Positions 36,486-44,743 of a stretch of 64,000 bases of DNA are shown here, one piece after another. The translations under genes and the position numbers were made by a program. The notes below the pieces were generated by a model, which had not been told where the DNA came from, made no database searches, and was given only the letters and a program-made list of their open reading frames with translations. Position 1 is the first letter of the stretch, and the number at the start of each line of letters is the position of its first letter. Origin of the DNA: JBBRYW01 sp038253945 (lineage in GTDB: Bacteria; Actinomycetota; Thermoleophilia; Gaiellales; Gaiellaceae); assembly GCA_038253945.1 (NCBI GenBank), contig JBBSGR010000002.1, positions 186,001 to 250,000 of the forward strand, read 5' to 3'.

Positions 36486-38945
36486 GTGACTGAGATGGAT
36501 CGGTACGACGCACAGCGAATCGAGCAGAAATGGCAGCGCGTCTGGGAGGACGAGCGTGCCTTCTACGTGCCGAACCCCGAAGGGCCGGCTCATCTCGACG
36601 AGAGCAAGTTCTACATGCTGGAGATGCTCCCGTACCCGTCGGGCGACCTCCACATGGGGCATGTCCTCAACTACACGCTGGGTGACGTCGTGACGCACTT
36701 TCGCCGGCGGAACGGCGACACGGTGCTGCGCCCGATGGGCTACGACTCGTTCGGCCTGCCGGCCGAGAACGCCGCGATCAGAGAGGGCGGTCACCCGCGC
36801 GAGATCACCGAGCGGAGCATCGCGAACATCGGGCGGCAGATGCGCCGCCTCGGCTGGGCAATCGACTGGGATCGCGAGGTCTCGGCGCACCAGCCCGAGT
36901 ACTACCGCTGGACGCAGTGGCTCTTCCTCAAGTTCCTCGAGGCCGGCCTCGCCTACCGGAAGGAGGCGCCGGTCAACTGGTGCCCCAACGACCAGACCGT
37001 GCTCGCGAACGAGCAGGTGGTGGACGGCCGCTGCGAGCGCTGCGGCGCCGAGGTCGAGGCGCGCCGGCTCGAGCAGTGGTTCTTCCGCATCACGGCGTAC
37101 GCGGACGCGTTGCTCGACGACCACCAGCTGCTCGACTGGCCCGAGCGGACGATCACGATCCAGCGCAACTGGATCGGCCGCTCGGAGGGTGCGGAGTTTC
37201 TCTTTCGCGTCGAGGAGCTGGACCTCGACATTCCCGCGTTCACGACCCGGCCCGACACGCTTTTCGGCGCGACCTTCTTCGTGCTCTCGCCCGAGCACCC
37301 GCTCGTCGAGAGGCTCGTGGAGGGCACGCCGGGGGAGGCCACGGCGAACGAGTACGTCCGTCGCACCGCGCACCTGACGATCGGGGAGCGCGCGGACCCC
37401 GAGCGCGCCAAGACCGGGGTCTTCACAGGCCGCTTCGTGCGGAATCCGGCGAACGACGCGCGCATCCCGGTCTGGGTCGCGGACTACGTGCTGATGGACT
37501 ACGGCACCGGCGCGATCGTGGCCGTCCCCGCCCACGACGAGCGCGACTACGCGTTCGCGCAGCGCTACGACCTTCCGGTGCAAGAGGTCGTCGAGCCGGC
37601 TGACGGCGAGGGCGACGGCGGGCAAGCAGGAGCTTTCGTGGCGCACTCGGAGGGCGAGCGCCTCGTCAACTCGGCCCAGTTCTCGGGGCTGCCTGCGCCC
37701 GAGGGCGCGAAGGCGATCGTGGAGTGGCTCGCGAGCCGCGGGCGCGGGCGGCCTGCGGTCAGCTTCCGCCTGCGCGACTGGGGCTTCTCGCGTCAGCGCT
37801 ACTGGGGCTGTCCGATCCCGGTCGTCTACTGCGGGCGGTGCGGCATCGTCCCGGTGCCCGAGGAAGACCTGCCCGTCGTCCTCCCCGAGGTCGACGACTA
37901 CCGCCCGCGCGGCAAGCCGCCGCTCGCGTCGAACGAGGAGTGGATGGAGGTCGCCTGCCCTCGCTGCGGCGGCGAAGCGCGGCGCGAGTCCGAGACGATG
38001 GACACGTTCGTCGACTCCTCCTGGTACTTCCTGCGCTACTGCGACCCGCACGACGACTCGGTGCCGTTCGAGCGCGAGCTCGTCGATTACTGGATGCCCG
38101 TCGACCAGTACGTGGGCGGGATCGACCACGCGATCAAGCACCTGCTCTACGCCCGCTTCTTCGTGAAGGTCCTGAACGAGCTCGGCTACGTCGGCTTCCG
38201 CGAGCCCTTCCAGCGCCTCTTCCACCAGGGCTGGGTGCGCCAGGGAGGGTCCAAGATGTCGAAGTCGCGCGGGAACGTCACCGCTCCGGACGAGCTGGCC
38301 GACCGGTACGGCGCCGACGCCGTGCGGCTCTACATCCTCTTCAGGGGGCCGGCCGACCAGGACATCGAGTGGAACGCGGACGACATCGAGGGCACGGCGC
38401 GCTTCCTCCGGCGCCTCTGGCGGGTCGTCGGAGGAGTCGCCGAGCGGGCGCCGGGGGGCGTGGCACAGCCCGCCGGCCCGCTGACGCAGAAGGCGCACGA
38501 GACGATCGCCCGCGTCACCGACGACATCGGCCGCCGCTTCCAGTTCAACACGCCGATCGCGGCCGTGATGGAGCTCGTCAACGATCTGGCGCGCGCGCCG
38601 GAGGCGCCCGATGCGCGCTTCGCCGCGGAGACGGCGGTCAGCCTCATCCAGCCGTATGCCCCGCACATCGCCGAGGAGCTGTGGCAGCGGCTCGGGCACG
38701 CGCGGCTGTGGGAGCAGTCCTGGCCGGCCGTCGATCCTGCTCGCCTCGAGCGCGACACGTTCGAGCTCGTCGTCCAGGTGAACGGCCGGGTGCGTGACCG
38801 GATCGAGGTCGCGGCGAAGCTGGGAGAGGCGGAGCTCGTGGAGCGAGCGAAGGCGTCGCCCCGGGTACAGGCTCAGCTGGATGGCAAGGAGATCCGGCGA
38901 GCCGTCGTCGTCCCGCGCAAGCTCGTCAACCTCGTCGTCGCCTGA
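36486..38945 (+). CDS. leuS: leucyl-tRNA synthetase
   Basis: This 819-residue class I aminoacyl-tRNA synthetase charges tRNA-Leu. The HIGH-type motif is YPSGDLHMGH near residue 50, the CP1 editing domain includes TTRPDTLFGATF, and KMSKS is present in GGSKMSKSRGN. The zinc-like cysteine cluster CERCGAE is also seen. GTG 36486 is the longest supported start; ATG 36495 is an alternative. Expression is apparently controlled by the leader peptide and terminator just upstream. The gene is monocistronic. Confidence 0.96.
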   Translation: MTEMDRYDAQRIEQKWQRVWEDERAFYVPNPEGPAHLDESKFYMLEMLPYPSGDLHMGHVLNYTLGDVVTHFRRRNGDTVLRPMGYDSFGLPAENAAIREGGHPREITERSIANIGRQMRRLGWAIDWDREVSAHQPEYYRWTQWLFLKFLEAGLAYRKEAPVNWCPNDQTVLANEQVVDGRCERCGAEVEARRLEQWFFRITAYADALLDDHQLLDWPERTITIQRNWIGRSEGAEFLFRVEELDLDIPAFTTRPDTLFGATFFVLSPEHPLVERLVEGTPGEATANEYVRRTAHLTIGERADPERAKTGVFTGRFVRNPANDARIPVWVADYVLMDYGTGAIVAVPAHDERDYAFAQRYDLPVQEVVEPADGEGDGGQAGAFVAHSEGERLVNSAQFSGLPAPEGAKAIVEWLASRGRGRPAVSFRLRDWGFSRQRYWGCPIPVVYCGRCGIVPVPEEDLPVVLPEVDDYRPRGKPPLASNEEWMEVACPRCGGEARRESETMDTFVDSSWYFLRYCDPHDDSVPFERELVDYWMPVDQYVGGIDHAIKHLLYARFFVKVLNELGYVGFREPFQRLFHQGWVRQGGSKMSKSRGNVTAPDELADRYGADAVRLYILFRGPADQDIEWNADDIEGTARFLRRLWRVVGGVAERAPGGVAQPAGPLTQKAHETIARVTDDIGRRFQFNTPIAAVMELVNDLARAPEAPDARFAAETAVSLIQPYAPHIAEELWQRLGHARLWEQSWPAVDPARLERDTFELVVQVNGRVRDRIEVAAKLGEAELVERAKASPRVQAQLDGKEIRRAVVVPRKLVNLVVA

Positions 38946-38966
38946 GGGCCCGCGGGGCTCGGCCCG

Positions 38967-39368
38967 TCAGCGGATGCCCGTGTCGACGAAGAAGTTGACG
39001 CGAGCGAAGTGGTGGGCCGGAACGGTCACCTGAGGCGGGCTCACTCCGCGCCCGATCAGCGTCGGCTGTGCCGTCCGGACGCTGTAGCGGCCGGCCGCGA
39101 GTGCGACCCGGTAGCGCCCGTCGCCGTCTGTTCGCGCCCGCGCCGCGACGGCGCCTCGCCGGACGAAGAGGAGTGCCAGGCCGGCGGCAGGCTCGTCGCA
39201 AGGTACGCCTTCTCGGCAGACCGGCATGATCGGGCCGCGATGGACGGTTCCCAGCAGGCCGGTCCGGTGGCTCGGTTGCGTGGTGCCGAGCGCGGCGGCC
39301 GGGACGAGGAGGCAGGCGCCGACTGCGGCGGCGAGGCCGGAACGGCTACGTAGGACGCGGGTCCACAT
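38967..39368 (-). CDS. secreted protein with carboxypeptidase-regulatory-like beta domain
   Basis: A 133-residue exported protein. The signal peptide (SGLAAAVGACLLVPAAALG) is followed by a small transthyretin-like beta-sandwich recognisable from ARTDGDGRYRVALAAGRYSV. Two cysteines (PVCREGVPC) may form a disulfide. The start is ATG 39368. It converges with leuS and is divergent from comEA. Function is unknown; such domains often bind or decorate the surface. Confidence 0.65.
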   Translation of the reverse strand: MWTRVLRSRSGLAAAVGACLLVPAAALGTTQPSHRTGLLGTVHRGPIMPVCREGVPCDEPAAGLALLFVRRGAVAARARTDGDGRYRVALAAGRYSVRTAQPTLIGRGVSPPQVTVPAHHFARVNFFVDTGIR

Positions 39369-39467
39369 TTCCAGCCTCAGTGTGCCAGCCCGATGTGGGC
39401 GATTTGGCACGGATTTGTGAGAGATTCGTGAATCCTGAGCGGCCGCTCCGTTGCCATAATTGACGAC

Positions 39468-40064
39468 ATGCCAGCGATCCCGCTTTCCCGCCGCCAGCTC
39501 CTCGTCGCGGCCGGCGCCGTCCTCGCCGTCCTCGTCGTGCTCGGCCGGCTGCTCGGGCAGCATGGAGCGGCGCCCTCAATTCCGGCTCCGGTGACGCCGC
39601 GGCGCACGGCCGCCGCCGCTGTGGCACCGAGGCTGATCGTGCAGGTCGTGGGCGCCGTCCGCCGACCCGGCCTCTACCGGCTCCGCCAGGGAGCCCGCGT
39701 GGCCAGCGCTGTCGCGCGGGCCGGGGGGCCTACGCGCAAGGCCGACGTCACGCTTGTCAATCTCGCCGCGCCTCTCTCCGACGGGACGCAGGTGGTCGTG
39801 CCGGTGCGGATACGTGGGGCGTCGCCGGGGGTTCCGGCCGCGACCGGCGCGGCGGGGGTCGGCGCCGCGTCGGGGCCCGTGCATCTGAACACTGCGACGC
39901 TCGAGCAGCTCGATACTCTGCCCGGCGTCGGCCCGGTGACGGCGCAGAAGATCCTCGATTATCGCCAGGAGCACGGCACGTTCCGTTCCGTCGATGACCT
40001 GGACGCGGTTTCCGGGATCGGGCCAGCGCGGCTCGACCAGCTGCGCGACCTCGTGGCTCCTTGA
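39468..40064 (+). CDS. comEA: competence protein ComEA (membrane-anchored DNA receptor)
   Basis: A 198-residue protein with an N-terminal transmembrane anchor, a soluble SLBB domain (IVQVVGAVRRPGLYRLRQGA), and two helix-hairpin-helix DNA-binding motifs at the C-terminus (LNTATLEQLDTLPGVGPVTA, LDAVSGIGPARLDQLRDLV). It would bind incoming DNA outside the membrane for ComEC. A CATAAT box (39455-39460) lies seven bases before the ATG, suggesting a leaderless mRNA. An 85-bp repeat separates it from comEC. Confidence 0.93.
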   Translation: MPAIPLSRRQLLVAAGAVLAVLVVLGRLLGQHGAAPSIPAPVTPRRTAAAAVAPRLIVQVVGAVRRPGLYRLRQGARVASAVARAGGPTRKADVTLVNLAAPLSDGTQVVVPVRIRGASPGVPAATGAAGVGAASGPVHLNTATLEQLDTLPGVGPVTAQKILDYRQEHGTFRSVDDLDAVSGIGPARLDQLRDLVAP

Positions 40065-40149
40065 GCACGCTACGCGTCCGGGATCGCCGAAGCGGCGGCC
40101 ACAGTGATCAGTCGTCTGCTCCGTGTGAGCTTCAAAGAGTTGGCACATG
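40062..40149 (+). repeat. stop-to-start spacer repeat, copy A (comEA-comEC)
   Basis: From the comEA TGA (40062) to the comEC ATG (40147) the sequence aligns without gaps to 55063-55150, about three quarters identical. It includes the shared block GGGATCGCCG and the ribosome-binding region. In both copies a frame of 29 codons runs from a start codon overlapping the upstream stop (TTGA here) to a TGA overlapping the downstream ATG. Substitutions fall at all three codon positions, so protein coding is doubtful. Confidence 0.65.
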
Positions 40150-41598
40150 AGAGTCGAGCGCCTCTCGCGGTTGTACCCGCATTGCCTTCCTGCAGCTCTC
40201 TGCGCCGGTCTTGTCCTGGCCGATCTGATCCGGCTGACGCGGGGCCCCGCTCTTTGCGTGGCGGCAGGCGGTCTCGCGGTTGCGCTCGCCGGCCGCGGGA
40301 CCGGCACGCTCCTTACGGGCGCGTTGCTGCTTGTCGTCGCAGGCGGGTGGTGGTGGGGCTCGACGCGACTCGACGCGCTCGACTCCAGCGTCCTCACAGG
40401 CTACGTGCAGCGAGCCGACAGGATGCGAGTCGTCATCACCGGCCCGCCGCGGCACGGGCAGTTCGAGGTGCGGGCACCTGCACGGGCGGAGCGCTTCGGC
40501 GAGCTTCGGCTGAACGAGCCGATTCTGCTCGAGCTTCCGCTGGGGCGCTCGCCTCCCCAGGGGGCGCGGATCAGTCTCGTCGGTGAGGTGAAGCTTCCGC
40601 ATGGCCCGGAAAAGGGCTTCGACGAGCGCACCTGGCTGCGCCGGCAAGGTATCCAGGTAGTCGTTCGAGGCGGGCCGTGGCGCGTGGTCGGCCGCCGCGG
40701 CGGCATCGGCGGTGTGTCGGATCGGCTACGTGCGTGGCTTGTAGGCTCGAGCACACCGGGACTCGAAGGCGAGCGGCGGGCCGTTCTCGTCGGCGTCGTG
40801 CTCGGTGCAGACGAAGGGTTGTCTCAGAGCCTCCGGCAGAGCTTTCGCGCGTCCGGGCTCTATCACCTGCTCGCCGTCTCCGGTCAGAACGTGGCATTTC
40901 TCGCTGCAGGGGTTCTCATGTTCGCGTGGCTCGTCGGCATTCCACGCTGGCTGGGGGAGGTCGGCGTCCTTGCCGTCATCGCCGGCTACACGCTCGCGGT
41001 CGGGTGGCAGCCCTCGGTCGTGCGCGCGGCGGTCGCGGGCTCACTCGCTTCGCTCGCCTGGCTCGCGGCCCGCCCTCGAGACCGCTGGTACTTCCTGCTA
41101 CTGGGCGCGGCGGTGCTACTCGCCTGGAACCCGTACAGCTTTCTCGAGCCCGGCTTCCAGCTCTCGTTCGCCGCGGTGGTTGCCACCTTCGTTCTCGTCC
41201 CTCGGCTCGAGCAGTGGCTCGCGGGATATCCCGTGCCGCGCCCGCTCGCCACCGCGCTCGCGGTATCGACGGCATGCGGCGTCTTGACCGCTCCTGTGCT
41301 GTTGCTTCAGTTCGGCAAGGTGCCGCTCTACTCGGTCGTGAGCAACGCGCTCGTGACGCCGGTGGTGGCGCCGCTGCTCGGCCTGGGGCTCGTCGCGGCT
41401 CTGCTCAACCCGGTGCTGCCGAGCGCCGCCGCGGCGCTCGCGTGGGTCAACGGCTGGTGCGCCGCCTACCTGATCGCGTGCGCGCGTGTGGTCGCAGCGT
41501 TGCCCTACGCGCAGGTGGGGTCGTTGACCGCCGCCGCCTGGCTCACGCTCGCGGGCTCGGTCGCCTGGCTCCTCGTGAGGCTGCGTCGCGATCCGTAG
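40147..41598 (+). CDS. comEC: competence protein ComEC/Rec2 (DNA uptake channel), short form
   Basis: A 483-residue polytopic membrane protein with the ComEC competence core: AVLVGVVLGADEGLSQSL, FRASGLYHLLAVSGQNVAF and SVVRAAVAGSLASLAWLA, with about ten hydrophobic spans. It would carry single-stranded DNA across the membrane. It lacks the C-terminal metallo-beta-lactamase domain seen in longer ComEC proteins and ends after the membrane part. It is next to comEA and holA, a classic order. Confidence 0.9.
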   Translation: MRVERLSRLYPHCLPAALCAGLVLADLIRLTRGPALCVAAGGLAVALAGRGTGTLLTGALLLVVAGGWWWGSTRLDALDSSVLTGYVQRADRMRVVITGPPRHGQFEVRAPARAERFGELRLNEPILLELPLGRSPPQGARISLVGEVKLPHGPEKGFDERTWLRRQGIQVVVRGGPWRVVGRRGGIGGVSDRLRAWLVGSSTPGLEGERRAVLVGVVLGADEGLSQSLRQSFRASGLYHLLAVSGQNVAFLAAGVLMFAWLVGIPRWLGEVGVLAVIAGYTLAVGWQPSVVRAAVAGSLASLAWLAARPRDRWYFLLLGAAVLLAWNPYSFLEPGFQLSFAAVVATFVLVPRLEQWLAGYPVPRPLATALAVSTACGVLTAPVLLLQFGKVPLYSVVSNALVTPVVAPLLGLGLVAALLNPVLPSAAAALAWVNGWCAAYLIACARVVAALPYAQVGSLTAAAWLTLAGSVAWLLVRLRRDP

Positions 41599-41657
41599 CG
41601 CGCGAGATAGCTCGAGTGGCCCGGAGACGCCGGCTCCGACGGTCTATCCTGCCTTCC

Positions 41658-42647
41658 GTGCCTGCCGACCTGAAGCCGGTCTACCTTCTGGCCGGGAGCG
41701 ATCGGCCGAAGGTCGAGCGCGCGCTCAGACGGCTCCGCGCCCGCGTCGGCGAGGACGCGGTGCAGCAGCTATCGGCGCGCGAAGCGAGTGGGGAGGACGC
41801 AGTCGCCGCCTGCAACGCGCTGGGTTTGTTCGCCGACGGCGGCCGGCTCGTCCTGGTCGACGCTGTCGAGTCCTGGAAGGCTGCGGACGCGAAGGCGCTC
41901 GTGTCATACCTGAAGGATCCAGCGCCGACGACGGTGCTTGCGCTCGTCGCAGCCGAGATCAAGCGGGACGGGACGCTGGCCAAGGCATGTGCCGCCGCGG
42001 GAGAGTTGCTCATTTACGAAGTCTCGAAGCGCGCCCTTCCGGGTTGGGTCGCCTCGCAGTTCGAGCGGCTCGGCGCCTCCGCCGACACACCGGCGTGCCG
42101 GCTGCTCGTGGAGCTCGTGGGCGACGACGTGGTCGCGCTCGCGAGCGAGATCGAGAAGCTGGGTGCCTGGGCCGGCGACGAGAGAATCGGCGAGCGAGAG
42201 GTCGAGCAACTCGTCGTTGCGATGGCCGAGACGCCCGCCTGGGCGCTCACGGACGCGTGGGGAAGGCGCGACCGCGCAGGCCTGCTGAACGCCGCCGAGA
42301 CGATGCTCGAGCGAGGCGGTGGCTCGCGGCGCGATGAGGTGCCGCGGCTTGCCGGCACGCTCACGGCTCACGTCGGTCGGCTGCGCGAGTGTCAGGTGTA
42401 TGCCGAGGAGGGCGTTCGCCCGCGCGAGGCGGCCGGCCGGCTTAGGCGCTCACCCTACTACGTGCAGAAGTTGTTCCAGCAGGCCGAGTCATTCACGGCG
42501 ATCGAGCTGCAAGACGCAGCTCTCCGGCTCGCAGAGCTCGACCTTGCCCTGAAGGGCGGAAGCCGGGTCTCGGGCGAGCTCGAGCTGGATCGCGCGATCG
42601 TGTCGATGACCGAAGCGCCTGCGCGAGGCGCCTCGTCTACCGGCTAA
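41658..42647 (+). CDS. holA: DNA polymerase III subunit delta
   Basis: A 329-residue clamp-loader subunit that opens the sliding clamp. The family N-terminus VYLLAGSDRPKVERALRRL, the central KAACAAAG..YEV strand region and the helical collar (AAGRLRRSPYYVQKLFQQA) match HolA. The start is GTG 41658, seven bases after a TATCCT box, which favours it over longer frames. The stop overlaps the rpsT stop on the other strand by three bases, as in many bacteria where holA and rpsT are neighbours. Confidence 0.93.
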   Translation: MPADLKPVYLLAGSDRPKVERALRRLRARVGEDAVQQLSAREASGEDAVAACNALGLFADGGRLVLVDAVESWKAADAKALVSYLKDPAPTTVLALVAAEIKRDGTLAKACAAAGELLIYEVSKRALPGWVASQFERLGASADTPACRLLVELVGDDVVALASEIEKLGAWAGDERIGEREVEQLVVAMAETPAWALTDAWGRRDRAGLLNAAETMLERGGGSRRDEVPRLAGTLTAHVGRLRECQVYAEEGVRPREAAGRLRRSPYYVQKLFQQAESFTAIELQDAALRLAELDLALKGGSRVSGELELDRAIVSMTEAPARGASSTG

Positions 42648-42904
42648 CCGCCGGCGGCGAGTCGAGCGGCCTGCGACTTCTTGCGGGCGGCTGTGTTCCG
42701 GTGGAGAGCTCCGCTCGAGGATGCTTTGTCGAGCCAGCGCACGAGCTCTCGGTGCTCCGCGGCGACTCTGGCCTCGTCGCCCTCGGTCACGGCGGCCTGC
42801 AGCCGCTTCGTCAACGTCTTGACAGTCGAGCGGTAGCGCAGGTTCTGCAACCGCTCGCGGGCGGCGGTGCGGACGCGCTTTTCCTGCTGTCTGATGTTCG
42901 GCAT
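42644..42904 (-). CDS. rpsT: 30S ribosomal protein S20
   Basis: An 86-residue basic helical protein that binds 16S rRNA. MPNIRQQEKRVRTAARERLQ at the N-terminus and RNTAARKKSQAARL at the C-terminus are diagnostic. The start is ATG 42904; the frame upstream has no S20 character. It overlaps holA tail to tail. Two hairpins upstream of the start may serve autoregulation. Confidence 0.96.
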   Translation of the reverse strand: MPNIRQQEKRVRTAARERLQNLRYRSTVKTLTKRLQAAVTEGDEARVAAEHRELVRWLDKASSSGALHRNTAARKKSQAARLAAGG

Positions 42905-42974
42905 AGCGTGAAAACGCCCGCGCAGCGGGCCCTGCGATCGTAGCAGAGAGACGTTTTCGGCTCGTGGGCCGAAA
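42905..42974 (-). promoter_or_regulatory. rpsT leader with two hairpins
   Basis: On the minus strand a hairpin TTTCGGC/GCCGAAA (42974-42968 with 42961-42955) is followed by GCCCGC-TGC-GCGGGC (42930-42916) and GTTTT. The latter ends six bases before the rpsT ATG. The last hairpin could occlude the ribosome site or act as an attenuator; S20 autoregulation is known in other bacteria. Confidence 0.35.
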
Positions 42975-43158
42975 CACTCTTTTCCCCGCGCGTCGAGGCC
43001 TCCCAACCTCCTCCCCAATGCTGATGCTATCGGGCAGACTCATGTGCGTGGTGCACGAAAGCGTGCCCGGCGTGTAGCAAGCGAGCGCGGTCGCCAAACG
43101 TAGGCGCCCGGCTCGCGCCCGAGCATCGCCGGCGGACCCGCCTCCTATGCTCCCATCC

Positions 43159-44736
43159 GTGCCGGACCGCGGGAAGCAGAGACGTCGCCTTGCCTGGTCG
43201 ACGGCGATCTTCTCGCTCGCCACCGGCCTTTCGCGCGTGCTCGGCCTCCTGCGCGAGATCCTCGCGGCCTACTACTTCGGCTCGAAGGGGCGCATCAACG
43301 CGTTCACCGTCGCGTTCCAGGTGCCGAACCTCGTCCGCGCCCTCGTCGCCGACGCCGCGCTGTCCGCCGCGTTCGTCCCCGTCTTCAGCGAGCTGCTCGA
43401 GAAGGAAGGACGAAAGCGAGCGTGGCGGGTCGCTTCGAGCCTCCTCTGGCTGATGTTGCTCGGGCTCGGCGCGCTCACGGCACTCCTGATCGTGCTGGCG
43501 CCCTGGGTCATCGCCCCGTTCGGAAACGTGGGCGGCGACCCCCGTCTCGCCGTCGGCCTGTCTCGCGTGCTCTTCCCAATCGTGGTCCTGCTCGGGCTCA
43601 CGGGCATCGTCGTCGGGATCCTCAACACCTACGAGGAGTTCTCGGTTCCCGCGCTCACCCCGGTCTTCTGGAACCTCGCCATCATCGCAGGGCTCGTCCT
43701 CGGCGTACCGCGGGCCCACACGATCGACGCGAAGCTCTACGTCTACGCCGTCTCGATCGTCGTCGGCACCCTCGTTCAACTGCTGCTGCCGCTGCCGTGG
43801 CTCAGAGGGTTGGGCGGTCGCTTGGAGCTCGTCCTCGACTGGCGCGATCCGGCCGTCCGACGGGTCTTCGCGCTGATGATCCCGGTGGCGCTCGGCCTGG
43901 GCCTGATCAACTTCAACGCCGTCGTCGACTCGGTCTTCGCCTCCCGCCTGATCGACCCGAATCTCGCGCCCAAGGCGATCGACTACGCATTTCGCATCTA
44001 CATGCTGCCCCAGGGCATCTTCTCGGTCGCGATCACGACCGTCCTCTTCCCTTCCCTCGCCCGTCTCGCCGCGCGCGGCGACGACGAGGGCTTTCGCCAT
44101 ACCGTCGCGCTCGGGCTTCGCCAGATGGCCTTTCTCCTCATTCCGGCGAGCGTTGCCTCGGCCGTGCTCGCCGAGCCGATCGTCCGCCTGATCTACGAGC
44201 GCGGACGCTTCACGCCGGATCAGACGATCGTCGTGGCGGGAGCGCTCGCCGCCTTCTCCGCAGGACTCCTCTTCAACGGGGCGATGTTGATGCTGAACCG
44301 CACCTTCTTCAGCCTGCAGTCGAACTGGATCCCGACGTCGGTCGCGCTCGGCAACCTCGGGCTGAACGCCGTGCTCGATGCCCTGTTCTATCGACTCGGC
44401 GTCTGGGGCATCCCTCTGGCAACGGCGCTCGTCAACGTTGCCGGAACGATCGCGCTCGTCTGGCTGCTGCGCCGCCGGCTAGGACGGATCGAGCTCGGTC
44501 AGACGATCGGGGCAATGCTCAGGATCGTCTCGGCCGCAGGTGGCCTCGCCGCGGCGAGCTACGTCGTCTGGCGGTCGCTGGATCAGCTGCTCGGACGCTC
44601 GTTCGGCGGGCAGGCCGCCTCGCTCGGGACGGCGCTCGTCGTCGGAGCCGCGGTCTACCTTCTTTCCTGCCGTATCCTGCATGTTCGGGAGCTCGGCGCA
44701 CTGCTTTCCTTGCGAGCTCGCTTCCGCAGAAGCTGA
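43159..44736 (+). CDS. murJ: lipid II flippase MurJ (MviN)
   Basis: This 525-residue MOP-superfamily flippase moves lipid II across the membrane for peptidoglycan synthesis. About 14 spans are seen, with family motifs ATGLSRVLGLLREILAAYYFG, FVPVFSELLEKEG, YAFRIYMLPQGIFSVAITTV and RLIYERGRFTPDQT. GTG 43159 was preferred because a TATGCT box ends seven bases upstream and overlaps the in-frame ATG at 43147. It is followed eight bases later by lepA. Confidence 0.93.
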   Translation: MPDRGKQRRRLAWSTAIFSLATGLSRVLGLLREILAAYYFGSKGRINAFTVAFQVPNLVRALVADAALSAAFVPVFSELLEKEGRKRAWRVASSLLWLMLLGLGALTALLIVLAPWVIAPFGNVGGDPRLAVGLSRVLFPIVVLLGLTGIVVGILNTYEEFSVPALTPVFWNLAIIAGLVLGVPRAHTIDAKLYVYAVSIVVGTLVQLLLPLPWLRGLGGRLELVLDWRDPAVRRVFALMIPVALGLGLINFNAVVDSVFASRLIDPNLAPKAIDYAFRIYMLPQGIFSVAITTVLFPSLARLAARGDDEGFRHTVALGLRQMAFLLIPASVASAVLAEPIVRLIYERGRFTPDQTIVVAGALAAFSAGLLFNGAMLMLNRTFFSLQSNWIPTSVALGNLGLNAVLDALFYRLGVWGIPLATALVNVAGTIALVWLLRRRLGRIELGQTIGAMLRIVSAAGGLAAASYVVWRSLDQLLGRSFGGQAASLGTALVVGAAVYLLSCRILHVRELGALLSLRARFRRS

Positions 44737-44743
44737 CCTTCGT

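Noticed and set aside
40061..40151. A conserved 29-residue microprotein in both 85-bp spacer repeats
   Set aside because: Substitutions between the copies fall on all three codon positions, so purifying selection on a protein is not supported; it is reported as a repeat instead.
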